Shown: positions 24,813-32,938 of the stretch, piece after piece
Position numbering within the stretch: position 1 is the stretch's first letter
Layout of the letters: each line of letters opens with the position of its first letter
NCBI GenBank assembly: GCA_002499905.1
Contig: DANP01000028.1
Location: 58,565 to 122,564 of the forward strand
Direction: 5' to 3'
DNA from: Methanolinea sp. UBA277
GTDB taxonomy: Archaea; Halobacteriota; Methanomicrobia; Methanomicrobiales; Methanospirillaceae
DNA: 64,000 nt
Made by a program: the position numbers and the translations under genes
Notes under the pieces: generated by a model
Databases searched by the model: none
The model's input: the letters and a program-made list of their open reading frames with translations, nothing else
Told to the model about the DNA's origin: nothing

Positions 24813-25667
24813 ATGGCGCTATATACTCATCACCTTCCGGCATGGAAGAGGAGAGAGGTCGAGGAGATCAAGGCTGATGCCGGCAGGTTTGCGCTGATTG
24901 GTCTCGTCGATATGTACGGCATCCCTGCTGCACAGCTCCAGCAGATACGGAGGAACCTGAAGGGATCAGCGAAACTCAAAATGACGAGGAATACGCTGAT
25001 CGAACACGCGTTTGCGGAGCTCGGCGGAGAGATCGCATCGCTCGCCGGCCACCTCTCCGGTCATTCGGCGCTCATCTTCACCAATGACAACCCGTTCAAG
25101 CTGTTCAAGCAGCTCGAGAAGACAAAGACCAAGATGGCGGCAAAGCCCGGGGAGAAAGCCCCCGTGGACATTGTGGTCGAGAAAGGGCCGACCAGTTTTA
25201 AACCCGGTCCGATTGTCGGCGAGCTGCAGCAGGCCGGAATTCCCGCAGCCATCGAGGCCGGGAAGGTGAAGATACGCGAGACCAGGACCGTGGTGAAGAA
25301 GGGGGAAGCCATCAACCCCAGGCAGGCCGACGTGCTGGCAAAGCTCGGCATCAAACCCATGGATGTCGGACTCATCCTCCAGGCCGCATACTTTGAAGGC
25401 AGCCTGTATGAACCGTCTGTCCTCGCCATCGATGAAGACCTGATCACCAGCCAGATCATCCTCGCCTCACAGCAGGCATTCAACCTGTCGGTCAACGCGG
25501 TCATTCCGACCCTTGAGACGGCAGCGCCGATCATCGCCAGGGCTGTGAGAGAGGCCAGGAGTCTTGCCATCGAGGCCAGCATCTATGAGAAAGATGTGAT
25601 TGATGGAATCATTGGAAAAGCGCAAAGAGAAAGTGCAGCCCTCCGGAATCTGGTCGGGGGATCCTGA
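24813..25667 (+). CDS. rpl10: Ribosomal protein L10 (uL10, P0)
   Basis: This 284-aa stalk base protein has an N-terminal rRNA-binding domain (HHLPAWKRREVEEI, KMTRNTLIEHA), the archaeal insertion domain (KPGPIVGELQQAGIPAAIEAGKVKI), and C-terminal helices that bind L12 dimers. The tail is short: it ends near the helical region and lacks the long acidic tail of many P0 proteins. It starts one base after the rpl1 stop. Confidence 0.97.
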   Translation: MALYTHHLPAWKRREVEEIKADAGRFALIGLVDMYGIPAAQLQQIRRNLKGSAKLKMTRNTLIEHAFAELGGEIASLAGHLSGHSALIFTNDNPFKLFKQLEKTKTKMAAKPGEKAPVDIVVEKGPTSFKPGPIVGELQQAGIPAAIEAGKVKIRETRTVVKKGEAINPRQADVLAKLGIKPMDVGLILQAAYFEGSLYEPSVLAIDEDLITSQIILASQQAFNLSVNAVIPTLETAAPIIARAVREARSLAIEASIYEKDVIDGIIGKAQRESAALRNLVGGS

Positions 25668-25694
25668 ATTCGAAATTACGAGTAGGTGAAAGAA

Positions 25695-26012
25695 ATGGAG
25701 TATATATATGCAGCCCTCCTCCTCTACAAGGCAGGAAAGGAGATCAAGGAAGAGAGTGTGAAGGCGGTCCTTACCGCTGCCGGTATTGCTGTTGACGACG
25801 CCCGTGTAAAGGCACTGGTTGCCGCCCTCGAAGGCATCAACATCGAGGAGGCTATCAGCAAGGCCGCAGCGGCCCCGGTTGCCATTGCCGTTGCACCCGC
25901 TGCCGCCACTGCAGGCGCACCCGCCGCCGCAGCTGCAGAGGAAGCAGCACCCGAAGAGAAGAAGGAAGAGGAAGAGAGCGGTATGGCAGGGCTCGGTGCC
26001 CTATTCGGCTGA
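25695..26012 (+). CDS. rpl12: Ribosomal protein L12 (P1)
   Basis: This 105-aa stalk protein opens MEYIYAALLLYKAGKEI, the invariant archaeal P1 start, which fixes ATG 25695 against the GTG nine bases earlier. An alanine/proline-rich hinge, a Glu/Lys-rich stretch and the conserved end GMAGLGALFG follow; this tail recruits elongation factors. It is the last gene of the stalk operon, with a T-run after it. Confidence 0.97.
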   Translation: MEYIYAALLLYKAGKEIKEESVKAVLTAAGIAVDDARVKALVAALEGINIEEAISKAAAAPVAIAVAPAAATAGAPAAAAAEEAAPEEKKEEEESGMAGLGALFG

Positions 26013-26019
26013 AATCCTC

Positions 26020-26026
26020 TTTTTTT
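26020..26026 (+). terminator. T-run terminator after rpl12
   Basis: Seven consecutive T residues begin eight bases after the rpl12 stop, without a strong hairpin. This is the usual form of archaeal intrinsic termination. Confidence 0.55.
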
Positions 26027-26380
26027 CTGAAAAGTAATCCTGGTTTTGTGGTTATTCATTCAGATTACGTGAAGTACCTGGCCGGGAACCGGGAGCAGGT
26101 AATAAATGGTACATCCCGGATTTCCATTCGTACAGTACCATCAGACATTCCCCGGGCTTCGCCCCGCCGCTGAATGCACTCCCGGATTACGATACCAGGT
26201 GTGTATTCTCTGACACGGGGAACTGGCGGCATCGCATCCTGGGGGTGGCGAAAACCGGGCAGAGCCCTGCTGGTCATGGAAGGGACGGGGATGAAACATC
26301 CCTATAACGGAATCAGTCCGGTCGGTTTTTCAGGTAAGGGTGGAGCCTCCTGCAGAACAGGATATTCCAATCCCGCCCTC
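26027..26380. other. Gene-free stretch between rpl12 and archaemetzincin
   Basis: About 350 bases between two convergent genes. Small open frames are present on both strands (for example 26065-26277 minus) but none shows family features or a ribosome site. GC content is like the genes around it. No repeat, tRNA or strong hairpin was found. Confidence 0.5.
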
Positions 26381-26932
26381 TCAGAGGATCATCTGCGAGA
26401 GAGCATCATCCAGTATGCTCCGGCAGTCCGGGCAGAACCTGCGCTCTTTCCGGTCGAGGTCATCGAGGGTGAGGGGGGCGTACATGATGCATTCCGGATC
26501 GGTGCAGTGCCCGAGGGAGAAGAGATGGCCGATCTCGTGGGCGCTCTCCTTCACCAGGCGGTCGATCAGCTCATCCTCGTTTTCCGGGAGACCGTAGAAT
26601 GCATTCTCCAGGCGGGCGGTTGATACCACGGCAACCTGCGATGGAGGGCGGGCGAGCCCGAAGAGGGAGGTCACACCTTCGGTGAAGAGATCGGTTCCGC
26701 ATACGAGGAGGATCGGATCCGCGACTCCCTGCCGCTGCCTGAATATCTGGAGGGAGTCGAGAACGGTCCGGGCATCGGTCTGGCACCGGGAGCCGACATA
26801 TCCGTTCAGGATCACCAGGTTTGGACAGATCCGGGCGGGGAGGGAAAAGAGGTCCCCGATTAACCGTGAGACGGGGAGCCCGAGCCCTTCGGGTGCTCCG
26901 GAATCCCAAAAAATAAGGAGATCCATTACCAT
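26381..26932 (-). CDS. amzA: Archaemetzincin (zinc protease)
   Basis: This protein of about 183 aa has the metzincin motif HEIGHLFSLGHC (HExxHxxxxGH) followed by C-x4-C (DPECIMY) and C-x2-C (CPDC), the archaemetzincin arrangement in which extra cysteines bind a second zinc. The metzincin Met-turn is in CIMYAP. The N-terminal fold (MDLLIFWDSGAPEG) is conserved and fixes the start to ATG 26932 or 26926. It is divergent from the UPF0146 gene with only nine bases between start codons. Confidence 0.9.
   Translation of the reverse strand: MVMDLLIFWDSGAPEGLGLPVSRLIGDLFSLPARICPNLVILNGYVGSRCQTDARTVLDSLQIFRQRQGVADPILLVCGTDLFTEGVTSLFGLARPPSQVAVVSTARLENAFYGLPENEDELIDRLVKESAHEIGHLFSLGHCTDPECIMYAPLTLDDLDRKERRFCPDCRSILDDALSQMIL
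26908..26916 (+). promoter_or_regulatory. Candidate TATA box for the UPF0146 gene, inside amzA
   Basis: AAAAAATAA centred about 30 bases before ATG 26942. It lies within the first codons of amzA, as required if the plus-strand message is leaderless. Confidence 0.35.
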
Positions 26933-26941
26933 GTACTCACA

Positions 26942-27364
26942 ATGGGCGCTCATAAACATATTGAACGGACTATCGGCGCCTGGATCGCATCCCGTTACCG
27001 GTCGGCAGCAGAGATCGGGGTCGGGAACAATGATGCAGCCGCGCTGGCCATCATCGCTGCGGGAGGGAGGGTCATCTGCACTGACATACGGCAACCTGAG
27101 GAATGCCCCGGGGTTCCCTTTGCCATCGATGACATCTTCTCCCCTGATGAGACCCTCTATGACGGTGTGGAGGTGATGTATGCCATCCGGCCGGCGGTGG
27201 AGATGGTGCCGGCCCTGATCGCCCTTGCCAGACGCCTGGACTGCGATCTTATCGTCTACCACCTGGGTTTTGAGAGATACGGAAACGGGGGCGAGATCAT
27301 CGACTGCGGGGTGATACTCCACCGGTATCACCGGGATCAGAAACCGTCAAAGAGCGTCTTTTGA
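26942..27364 (+). CDS. UPF0146 family protein
   Basis: This 140-aa protein resembles a reduced Rossmann methyltransferase: AAEIGVGNNDAAALAIIAAGGRVICTDI in place of motif I/II, AIDDIFSPDETLYDGVEVMYAIRPAVEM for motif IV/V. The family is confined to archaea and has no established function. No ribosome site precedes ATG 26942, in keeping with a leaderless message. The last 28 bases overlap the end of rfcL on the other strand. Confidence 0.85.
   Translation: MGAHKHIERTIGAWIASRYRSAAEIGVGNNDAAALAIIAAGGRVICTDIRQPEECPGVPFAIDDIFSPDETLYDGVEVMYAIRPAVEMVPALIALARRLDCDLIVYHLGFERYGNGGEIIDCGVILHRYHRDQKPSKSVF
26953..26962 (-). promoter_or_regulatory. Candidate TATA box for amzA, inside the UPF0146 gene
   Basis: On the minus strand AATATGTTTA lies about 25 bases before ATG 26932, inside the first codons of the opposite gene. 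With the plus-strand box it would make a crossed divergent promoter. Confidence 0.35.
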
Positions 27365-28779
27365 GGCAGTTTTTCCTTGCCGGACTCCCCTTCGGCGGGA
27401 AGGGCCTGTCCCTGCTCACCGGTGCCGGGTTCTCTTTGTGGCGCTGGAGAAGCCGCTTTATCTTCTGCGGTTTCAGCCACGTTCTTTGGGACAGGAGTTT
27501 TCTTCGGCTTCCGTCGTTCGGCCGCTTCCCACTCTTTCTCACGTTTTCTCTCTTCCTCAACGAGGGCTTTCACCACCTTCTGGGCCCGGGCCTTGTCATG
27601 GATGAGGAGGTTCAGCTCGTCGGCATCTAAGGAGAAGTCCCGTGCAAACTCCATCGGATCCCTGTCCGCCAGGGCAGAAACGGAGGACAGGTACATATCC
27701 CGGAGGGCGTGCTGGGACATGTGGAGGCCGGAAGAAACCTTGTCGAGCATCCCGGTGCGGACCGCTTTCTGTTTCCGGTAACTGCCCATCTTTCTCCAGC
27801 GCTCAGGGGAGAGGATGCGGGCATGGATGCCTGCACCTCCTGCCGCATCAGATACACCGAGAATCATCAGCAGCGAGGCATACCGCCAGAGAGTGTAGTA
27901 CTGATGGCGGTAGGTGAGTCCAATATACTCATCGGAACGTGCCAGACACTGGTATGCCCGGGAATAGCGATCCACCTCCTTGAGATTGCCGAGATTTGCT
28001 TCGATCCACTGGGCCAGGGTATCCGGAGTTTCATCAACTTCGTAGGCGATCTTCATGAGATCCTCTCCCCCCGGCTTCCCGAACACGGCAGCCACCAGGT
28101 CAAAGACCGTGGATCGCTCATCTTTCCGCGAGGTTGAGACATCAGCCTCAACGAGAGCCTGCCGTCCGATGGCGGCAGCTTCCAGCATGGTGATTGCGGC
28201 ACGCATATCCCCGTTTGCAGCCTCGGCGATATCCTTCAGGGCCTGTTCTTCGCAGGAGAGATGTTCACCGCTGCAGATGAACCGGAGCCGTGGAACGATG
28301 GACCGGGCCGGCAGCGCACGGAACTGGATCGGTTCGCACCGCGACCGTATCTCGGCCTGGATCTGGTAGAGGTCGTTTGCTACGAGTATCACCGGCTGCC
28401 GGGCAGTCCTGAGCACCTCGAGGATTGCCCGGGCCCCGCCACGGTCTGCAGAACCATGGAGGTTATCGGCTTCATCAAGGAGGATGACCTTCCGCACGGC
28501 CCCGGTAAGGCTCCCTGTCTGGCTGCTCGTACCGGCGATCCGGAGGATGACGTCTTTTGTCCGCTGATCGCTGGCATTCAGCTCGATGACATCCCAGTTC
28601 AGATCAGTGGCGAGGGCATACACGCTCGAGGTCTTGCCGGTGCCCGGCTTGCCGTAGAGGATCAGCGGCCTGCTCTCCCTGGTCCAGGACCGGCCCCATT
28701 CCACCATCTGGCGAAGAGCGGTGCTGTTTCCAACCAGCTCATCTACGTGCTTCGGGCGGTATTTCGAAGCCCAATCCAT
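27337..28779 (-). CDS. rfcL: Replication factor C large subunit
   Basis: This 480-aa AAA+ clamp-loader subunit has DWASKYRPKHVDELVGN at the start, Walker A YGKPGTGKTS (about residues 42-51), Walker B ILLDEADN, and sensor and arginine-finger regions. A charged Lys/Glu/Pro-rich tail follows. The last residues QKTLFDGF match a PCNA-interacting PIP box. It loads PCNA together with the small subunit, which is not in this window. The 3' end overlaps UPF0146 by 28 bases; the 5' end is divergent from mmp2. Confidence 0.96.
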   Translation of the reverse strand: MDWASKYRPKHVDELVGNSTALRQMVEWGRSWTRESRPLILYGKPGTGKTSSVYALATDLNWDVIELNASDQRTKDVILRIAGTSSQTGSLTGAVRKVILLDEADNLHGSADRGGARAILEVLRTARQPVILVANDLYQIQAEIRSRCEPIQFRALPARSIVPRLRFICSGEHLSCEEQALKDIAEAANGDMRAAITMLEAAAIGRQALVEADVSTSRKDERSTVFDLVAAVFGKPGGEDLMKIAYEVDETPDTLAQWIEANLGNLKEVDRYSRAYQCLARSDEYIGLTYRHQYYTLWRYASLLMILGVSDAAGGAGIHARILSPERWRKMGSYRKQKAVRTGMLDKVSSGLHMSQHALRDMYLSSVSALADRDPMEFARDFSLDADELNLLIHDKARAQKVVKALVEEERKREKEWEAAERRKPKKTPVPKNVAETAEDKAASPAPQREPGTGEQGQALPAEGESGKEKLPQKTLFDGF

Positions 28780-28828
28780 GCCTATCTCTTCAACCGTGTA
28801 TCAAATAAATTATCTCTGATGATGCTGA

Positions 28829-29872
28829 ATGGATAGTAAGAACCGGATTGTCGAGGATCTCATGATGGTACATGACTACTCCACCGCAAGAATAGCCGCC
28901 GTAGTCAGGGAATATGAGGGTGTCAAGAGGAAGCATGCTATCGGAGATATGGTCCGGGCAATCAGGATCGAAGCTCCGGAGATCATTGCGTCATTCGGAG
29001 AGGATGCAGCAGTCATCGAGCACGGGGACGAAGTTCTCCTCCTGGCTGCAGACGGCATCTGGAGCCGTCTCATGGAGGCAGACCCCTATTGGGCAGGCTA
29101 CTGTTCAGTTCTTGTCAACATCCATGATATCGCGGCCATGGGAGGAAAACCGGTTGCCATGGTTGACGTCTTCTCCATCTCGGACCCCGGCATCCAGAAG
29201 CAGGTGCTGGCCGGGATGCACGATGCCTCGCTCCAGTTCGGGGTACCGATTGTCGGCGGGCATCTCCACCCGGACACCCCGTACAGTGTGATCGATGTGG
29301 CAATCCTCGGCATTGCCCGGAAGGACGCAGTTATCTACAGCCACACGGCCAGGGAGGGGGATGCGGTCATCGTTGCCGTCGACCTTGAAGGACGAGTCCA
29401 CCCGTCATGCGCCCTCAACTGGGACTCGGTCACCATGAAGTCTGCCGATCAGGTGCGGGCACAGATCCGTCTCATGGAGGAACTGGGGAGGGATCACCTC
29501 GTATCCGCAGGCAAGGACATCAGCAACCCGGGAATGATCGGGACGCTCGGGATGCTGCTTGAGGTGAGCGGGAAAGGGGCACTGATCGAACTGGAACTGC
29601 TTCCGAAGCCCGATCTTACTGCAAACTACATGACGTTCGAACAGTGGATCCGGATCTACCCCGGGATGGGCTTCGTCCTCACCGCAGCCGAAGAGCATAC
29701 CGGCGAGATCCGGCGCCGGTTCGGGGAGGTCGGCATGACTGCAGCAGTCATCGGTTACGTTGATTCCACCAAAAAACTGCAGATCGCTTATGCGGGTGAG
29801 GACTCTCCGGTCTTTGACTTCTCCCGAAACGGCGTCATGCGGCTCTTCTCCGATGACGGGTCATGTCTGTGA
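28829..29872 (+). CDS. Methanogenesis marker protein 2 (AIR synthase-related)
   Basis: This 347-aa protein of the PurM/HypE/SelD-like ATP-binding superfamily has FGEDAAVIEHGDEVLLLAADGIW, NIHDIAAMGGKPVAMVDVF, VGGHLHPDTPYSVIDVAILG, and KDISNPGMIGTLGMLLE. It belongs to the set found only in methanogens (marker protein 2); the substrate is unknown, and the superfamily suggests it activates an amide or acid with ATP. Its stop overlaps the next gene by ten bases. Confidence 0.9.
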   Translation: MDSKNRIVEDLMMVHDYSTARIAAVVREYEGVKRKHAIGDMVRAIRIEAPEIIASFGEDAAVIEHGDEVLLLAADGIWSRLMEADPYWAGYCSVLVNIHDIAAMGGKPVAMVDVFSISDPGIQKQVLAGMHDASLQFGVPIVGGHLHPDTPYSVIDVAILGIARKDAVIYSHTAREGDAVIVAVDLEGRVHPSCALNWDSVTMKSADQVRAQIRLMEELGRDHLVSAGKDISNPGMIGTLGMLLEVSGKGALIELELLPKPDLTANYMTFEQWIRIYPGMGFVLTAAEEHTGEIRRRFGEVGMTAAVIGYVDSTKKLQIAYAGEDSPVFDFSRNGVMRLFSDDGSCL

Positions 29873-30618
29873 AGATTATTGGGATCGGGATTGCAGAGGA
29901 TGCAGAAAGGGTCATCCGAAGTATAGCCGGATCCGGGGTCAGCTCCTCCGTTCGTGCCTATGCACGGGACAGCGCCATCGCGATTCCTCTGGGAACAGGG
30001 ATTACGCTCAAGGTTTGCGATGATCCGGCCGGATCGCTCATCGACGATCTCATGGCAGGGAATATCGATGCCGCAGTCCGGGGAACCCTCCCGGCGAATA
30101 CCACACTTTCCGCGCTGAAAAAGGTGTCCGGTGTACAGCGGCTGGAACGGGCCGCCCTCCTGGAAACGGCCCATGGTGAACGGTTTTTCCTTGCTCCGGT
30201 CGGTGTTGATGAGGGGTGGGAAATCGGGGAACGGATTGAACTTGCCCGGAAAGCACAGGAGATGGCGGTGCGGTTCGGTCTCCCCGACAGGATCGGGGTC
30301 CTCTCAGGAGGTCGGGCCGGTGACATCGGGAGGCACCCTGCTGTCGACAGAAGTCTTGCCGATGCAGAGCTGATCGCACGCATGACCGGAGGAGTTCACT
30401 ACCAGATCCTGATTGAAGACGCAGTCAGGGACTGCGGCGTCATTATCGCTCCTGACGGGATATCAGGAAATTTAATCTTCCGTACGCTCATTTTTCTGGG
30501 ATCTGGTCGTGGACATGGCGCACCTGTCCTGAATATCAGCAGAATTTTTGTGGATACTTCGCGCGCCACGCCTGATTATGCAAATGCGATAAGACTGGCA
30601 AATTCTCTTTTAAAATAA
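29863..30618 (+). CDS. mtxX: Methanogenesis marker protein Mmp4/MtxX
   Basis: This 251-aa protein opens MSVKIIGIGIAEDAERVIRSI and has GNIDAAVRGTLPANTTL, VGVDEGWEIGERIEL, and PDGISGNLIFRTLIFLGSGRGHGAP. These match the MtxX/marker 4 family, which resembles phosphate acetyltransferase-type folds and was once proposed as a methyltransferase. The reaction is unsettled. It overlaps mmp2 by ten bases, so both are made together. A run of nine Ts 50 bases downstream probably ends the message. Confidence 0.87.
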   Translation: MSVKIIGIGIAEDAERVIRSIAGSGVSSSVRAYARDSAIAIPLGTGITLKVCDDPAGSLIDDLMAGNIDAAVRGTLPANTTLSALKKVSGVQRLERAALLETAHGERFFLAPVGVDEGWEIGERIELARKAQEMAVRFGLPDRIGVLSGGRAGDIGRHPAVDRSLADAELIARMTGGVHYQILIEDAVRDCGVIIAPDGISGNLIFRTLIFLGSGRGHGAPVLNISRIFVDTSRATPDYANAIRLANSLLK

Positions 30619-30667
30619 AAAATATACAAAAATTCCGGGACAATTCTCAATAGGGCTGTTTTCTGCC

Positions 30668-30676
30668 TTTTTTTTT
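30668..30676 (+). terminator. T-run terminator after mtxX
   Basis: Nine Ts, starting 50 bases after the mtxX stop in an AT-rich gap; a typical archaeal termination signal. Confidence 0.5.
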
Positions 30677-30771
30677 GGTGACTGTCCGGGTTTTCAGGGT
30701 GATTCTGGAGATTGGTTCAAAGTGGTTCCCGATAGGCTATTGCAGGGAATATAGGTCATAATTCACGAAAT

Positions 30772-30782
30772 GTTTAAATATT
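30772..30782 (+). promoter_or_regulatory. Promoter of the histone gene
   Basis: GTTTAAATATT lies about 37 bases before ATG 30814 and would start transcription near 30803. GAGGT (30803-30807) is the ribosome-binding site, six bases before the ATG. The whole 195-base gap is AT-rich. Confidence 0.5.
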
Positions 30783-30813
30783 TCCTGATATACTTTTGTT
30801 TTGAGGTAATATT

Positions 30814-31020
30814 ATGGCAGATTTACCTATTGCTGCAGTTGTGAGAATTGCCAAGAAGAATGGTGCTGAAAGAGTCGGTTCCGATGCAGCTGCCGCCCTT
30901 GTGGCAAAGGCGGAGGACTACATCGCGAACCTGACCAAGGAAGCGAACAGGCTCGCACTCCATGCGGGCAGGAAGACGATCAAGGAAGAGGACGTAGAAC
31001 TTGCGGCAAAGTCCGCATAA
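30814..31020 (+). CDS. Archaeal histone
   Basis: This 68-aa single histone fold has LPIAAVVRIAKKNGAERVGSDAAAALVAKAEDYIANLTKEAN and the end LHAGRKTIKEEDVELAAKSA, as in HMf-type histones. It packs DNA as dimers and longer stacks. It has no tails. It stands alone, with its own promoter and ribosome-binding site. Confidence 0.98.
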   Translation: MADLPIAAVVRIAKKNGAERVGSDAAAALVAKAEDYIANLTKEANRLALHAGRKTIKEEDVELAAKSA

Positions 31021-31250
31021 TACCACTCTTCCCCTTCAAACCGAACCAACCGCAGCAAAAATCAAGGTGGCATCAACATCTTTTCTCCGGAATCTCCGGT
31101 AGCGGTAGCAGCGGATAATTCCCGGTACCCGGGCGGCCTGTTGCTGGAAATTGAGCAACGGTAATGCCGTGCAAAGGTGCGTGGCGCATCTATTTTAACG
31201 CAGGTATGAAACTTCAGATTACCCTCGGAATGAGGGAACAGGGGGGTTTG

Positions 31251-31613
31251 ATGGACAGAATGGGGCCGGAGATGCTGGAAAAACCAGGCCGGACAACACA
31301 TCCCATTCCCCATAATCATAACCAATCGAAAGAATGCTCACAACAGTCTCACCCACGAGCCATTCACACCAATTGCCTTTCCGTTCCGGTCAAAGGGTCA
31401 GGTACGCCTGAGGCTCCGCTTCTTTTTCCTGATATCATCTCTCTTCTTACTTCTGATGACAGGGAGATCCGGATCACGACAATCGCCGCCCTGGGGAGGC
31501 TTGGCGACATACGGGCGATAGAACCCCTCTTCCGGGCATGCATGGATGACGACGACCTCGTTAAACAGGCGGCGCGTGAAGCCCTGGCGGCAATCGCGAT
31601 AAAATCCCGGTAG
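31251..31613 (+). CDS. HEAT-repeat protein
   Basis: In this 120-aa protein the last 55 residues form one to two HEAT/PBS-lyase-type repeats (LTSDDREIRITTIAALGRLGDIRAIEPLF, then DDDLVKQAAREALAAI). The first half is low in structure and rich in His and Asn. I start at ATG 31251, which follows GGGGGG by five bases; ATG 31206 and 31230 are in frame but lack this. Such small HEAT proteins usually bind other proteins. The partner is unknown. Confidence 0.7.
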   Translation: MDRMGPEMLEKPGRTTHPIPHNHNQSKECSQQSHPRAIHTNCLSVPVKGSGTPEAPLLFPDIISLLTSDDREIRITTIAALGRLGDIRAIEPLFRACMDDDDLVKQAAREALAAIAIKSR

Positions 31614-31648
31614 AGAAAAAAACAGGCAGTCAGTGTTCGGGGATCGCG

Positions 31649-32230
31649 CTAGAGCAGACCTTTGGTACTCGGGATATCGTTCTTCCCTTCAACGAGTGCG
31701 AGAGCCCCGGCGAGTGCAATTCCGAAGGCCTTGAAGACCGCCTCACACTGGTGGTGGTCGTTCCGGCCATGGAAGAGGATATGGACGTTCAGGCCTGCCT
31801 TTGTGCAGAGGCTGTGGAAGAAGTGCTCAAAGACATCATGGTCAATGCCCCCTATCGTCTTCTGCGAGAAGCACCCCTGGTAGACGAGGTAGCTCCGTCC
31901 CCCGCAGTCGAGGGCCACGGTAGCAAGCGATTCGTCCATAGGGACGATGGCATGCGCGAACCGGCGGATACCCCTTCCGTCCCCCACGGCGCTCCGGATG
32001 GCCTCACCGAGCACAATTCCCACATCCTCGACGGTATGGTGTGCATCGACGTGGAGATCGCCCGTCGCACGACAGGTGAGATCGAAGCGCCCGTGCCGGG
32101 TCATAGCCTCAAGCATATGGTCGAGGAATGAAAGCCCGGTGCTGATGGTTGCCGCGCCGGTCCCTTCAAGGACGAGCCGGGCCGAGATATCGGTCTCCCG
32201 GGTCTTACGCGAGATTTCAGCGGTCCTCAT
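31649..32230 (-). CDS. hisB: Imidazoleglycerol-phosphate dehydratase
   Basis: This 193-aa protein is the sixth histidine-pathway enzyme. Its metal-binding histidine motifs are LDHMLEAMTRHGRFDL, HVDAHHTVEDVGIVLG, FFHSLCTKAGLNVHI, and GRNDHHQCEAVFKAFG. I start at ATG 32230 (MRTAEISRKTRETDI); the ATG six codons earlier is less typical. It overlaps the end of hisA by 14 bases. Confidence 0.96.
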   Translation of the reverse strand: MRTAEISRKTRETDISARLVLEGTGAATISTGLSFLDHMLEAMTRHGRFDLTCRATGDLHVDAHHTVEDVGIVLGEAIRSAVGDGRGIRRFAHAIVPMDESLATVALDCGGRSYLVYQGCFSQKTIGGIDHDVFEHFFHSLCTKAGLNVHILFHGRNDHHQCEAVFKAFGIALAGALALVEGKNDIPSTKGLL

Positions 32231-32936
32231 CTGCTGCCTCCAGGGCATCGCGCAGGGATAGTTTCCCCGAGTAGAGCGCAGAACCCAGTACTATTCCATG
32301 GGCGCCTATGGCTTTTAATGCTGTGATGTCAGGTGGCGAGGAGATCCCGCCGGCAACGACCACCGGCAGAGAGACCGAGGCGATCAGCCGGGCAACCGGT
32401 TCCGGGGCTATCCCGCGCTGCAACCCCTCCACATCGACATTGGTGTAGAGGAGAGATCCTGCCCCCATGGTCTCAAACAACCGGCCCCAGTCAATATAGT
32501 CACCAGCGGTCTTCTCCCAGCCTTCCACCGCGATCTTCCCCTGCCGGGCATCGACCCCGGCCATGATCCTCCTGCTGCCGAACTGATCGGCGAGCCGGGT
32601 GATCAGTTCCGGTTCCCGCACCGCGCTCGTCCCGAGGATGACCCGCTCGACACCGAGCTCGAGCCACCCGGCAGCGTCATCAAATGATCGGATCCCTCCC
32701 CCCAGCTGGACCGGAATTCCGATCTCCTCGATCATCTCCCGGAGGACTGCCGCATTCCTCCGGGAGTCCCCGAACGCGCCGTCAAGATTGATGATATGGA
32801 GGTGCCGGCCCCCCTCCCTCATCCACCGGCGTGCACATTCCACCGGGGTCCCAAAATCGGTTGCCGTATCCCGCCTGCCCTGGACCAGCTGGACACACCG
32901 CCCGCACAGGATATCAACGGCAGGAAAGACGATCAT
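32217..32936 (-). CDS. hisA: Phosphoribosylformimino-AICAR phosphate isomerase
   Basis: This 239-aa TIM barrel opens the ribose ring of ProFAR in histidine synthesis. It begins MIVFPAVDILCGRCVQLVQG, with the catalytic Asp in PAVDI; VQLGGGIRS and VVVAGGISSPPDI are the two phosphate loops, and LYTNVDVEGL holds the second acid. It starts two bases after hisG ends and overlaps hisB. Confidence 0.96.
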   Translation of the reverse strand: MIVFPAVDILCGRCVQLVQGRRDTATDFGTPVECARRWMREGGRHLHIINLDGAFGDSRRNAAVLREMIEEIGIPVQLGGGIRSFDDAAGWLELGVERVILGTSAVREPELITRLADQFGSRRIMAGVDARQGKIAVEGWEKTAGDYIDWGRLFETMGAGSLLYTNVDVEGLQRGIAPEPVARLIASVSLPVVVAGGISSPPDITALKAIGAHGIVLGSALYSGKLSLRDALEAADEDR

Positions 32937-32938
32937 GG

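Noticed and set aside
26141..26175. GC-rich hairpin GGGC-TTC-GCCC near 26150
   Set aside because: Only four pairs without a T-run; too weak to call.
26065..26277. 70-codon frame in the rpl12-amzA gap
   Set aside because: No ribosome site, no motif, and unusual composition; likely chance.
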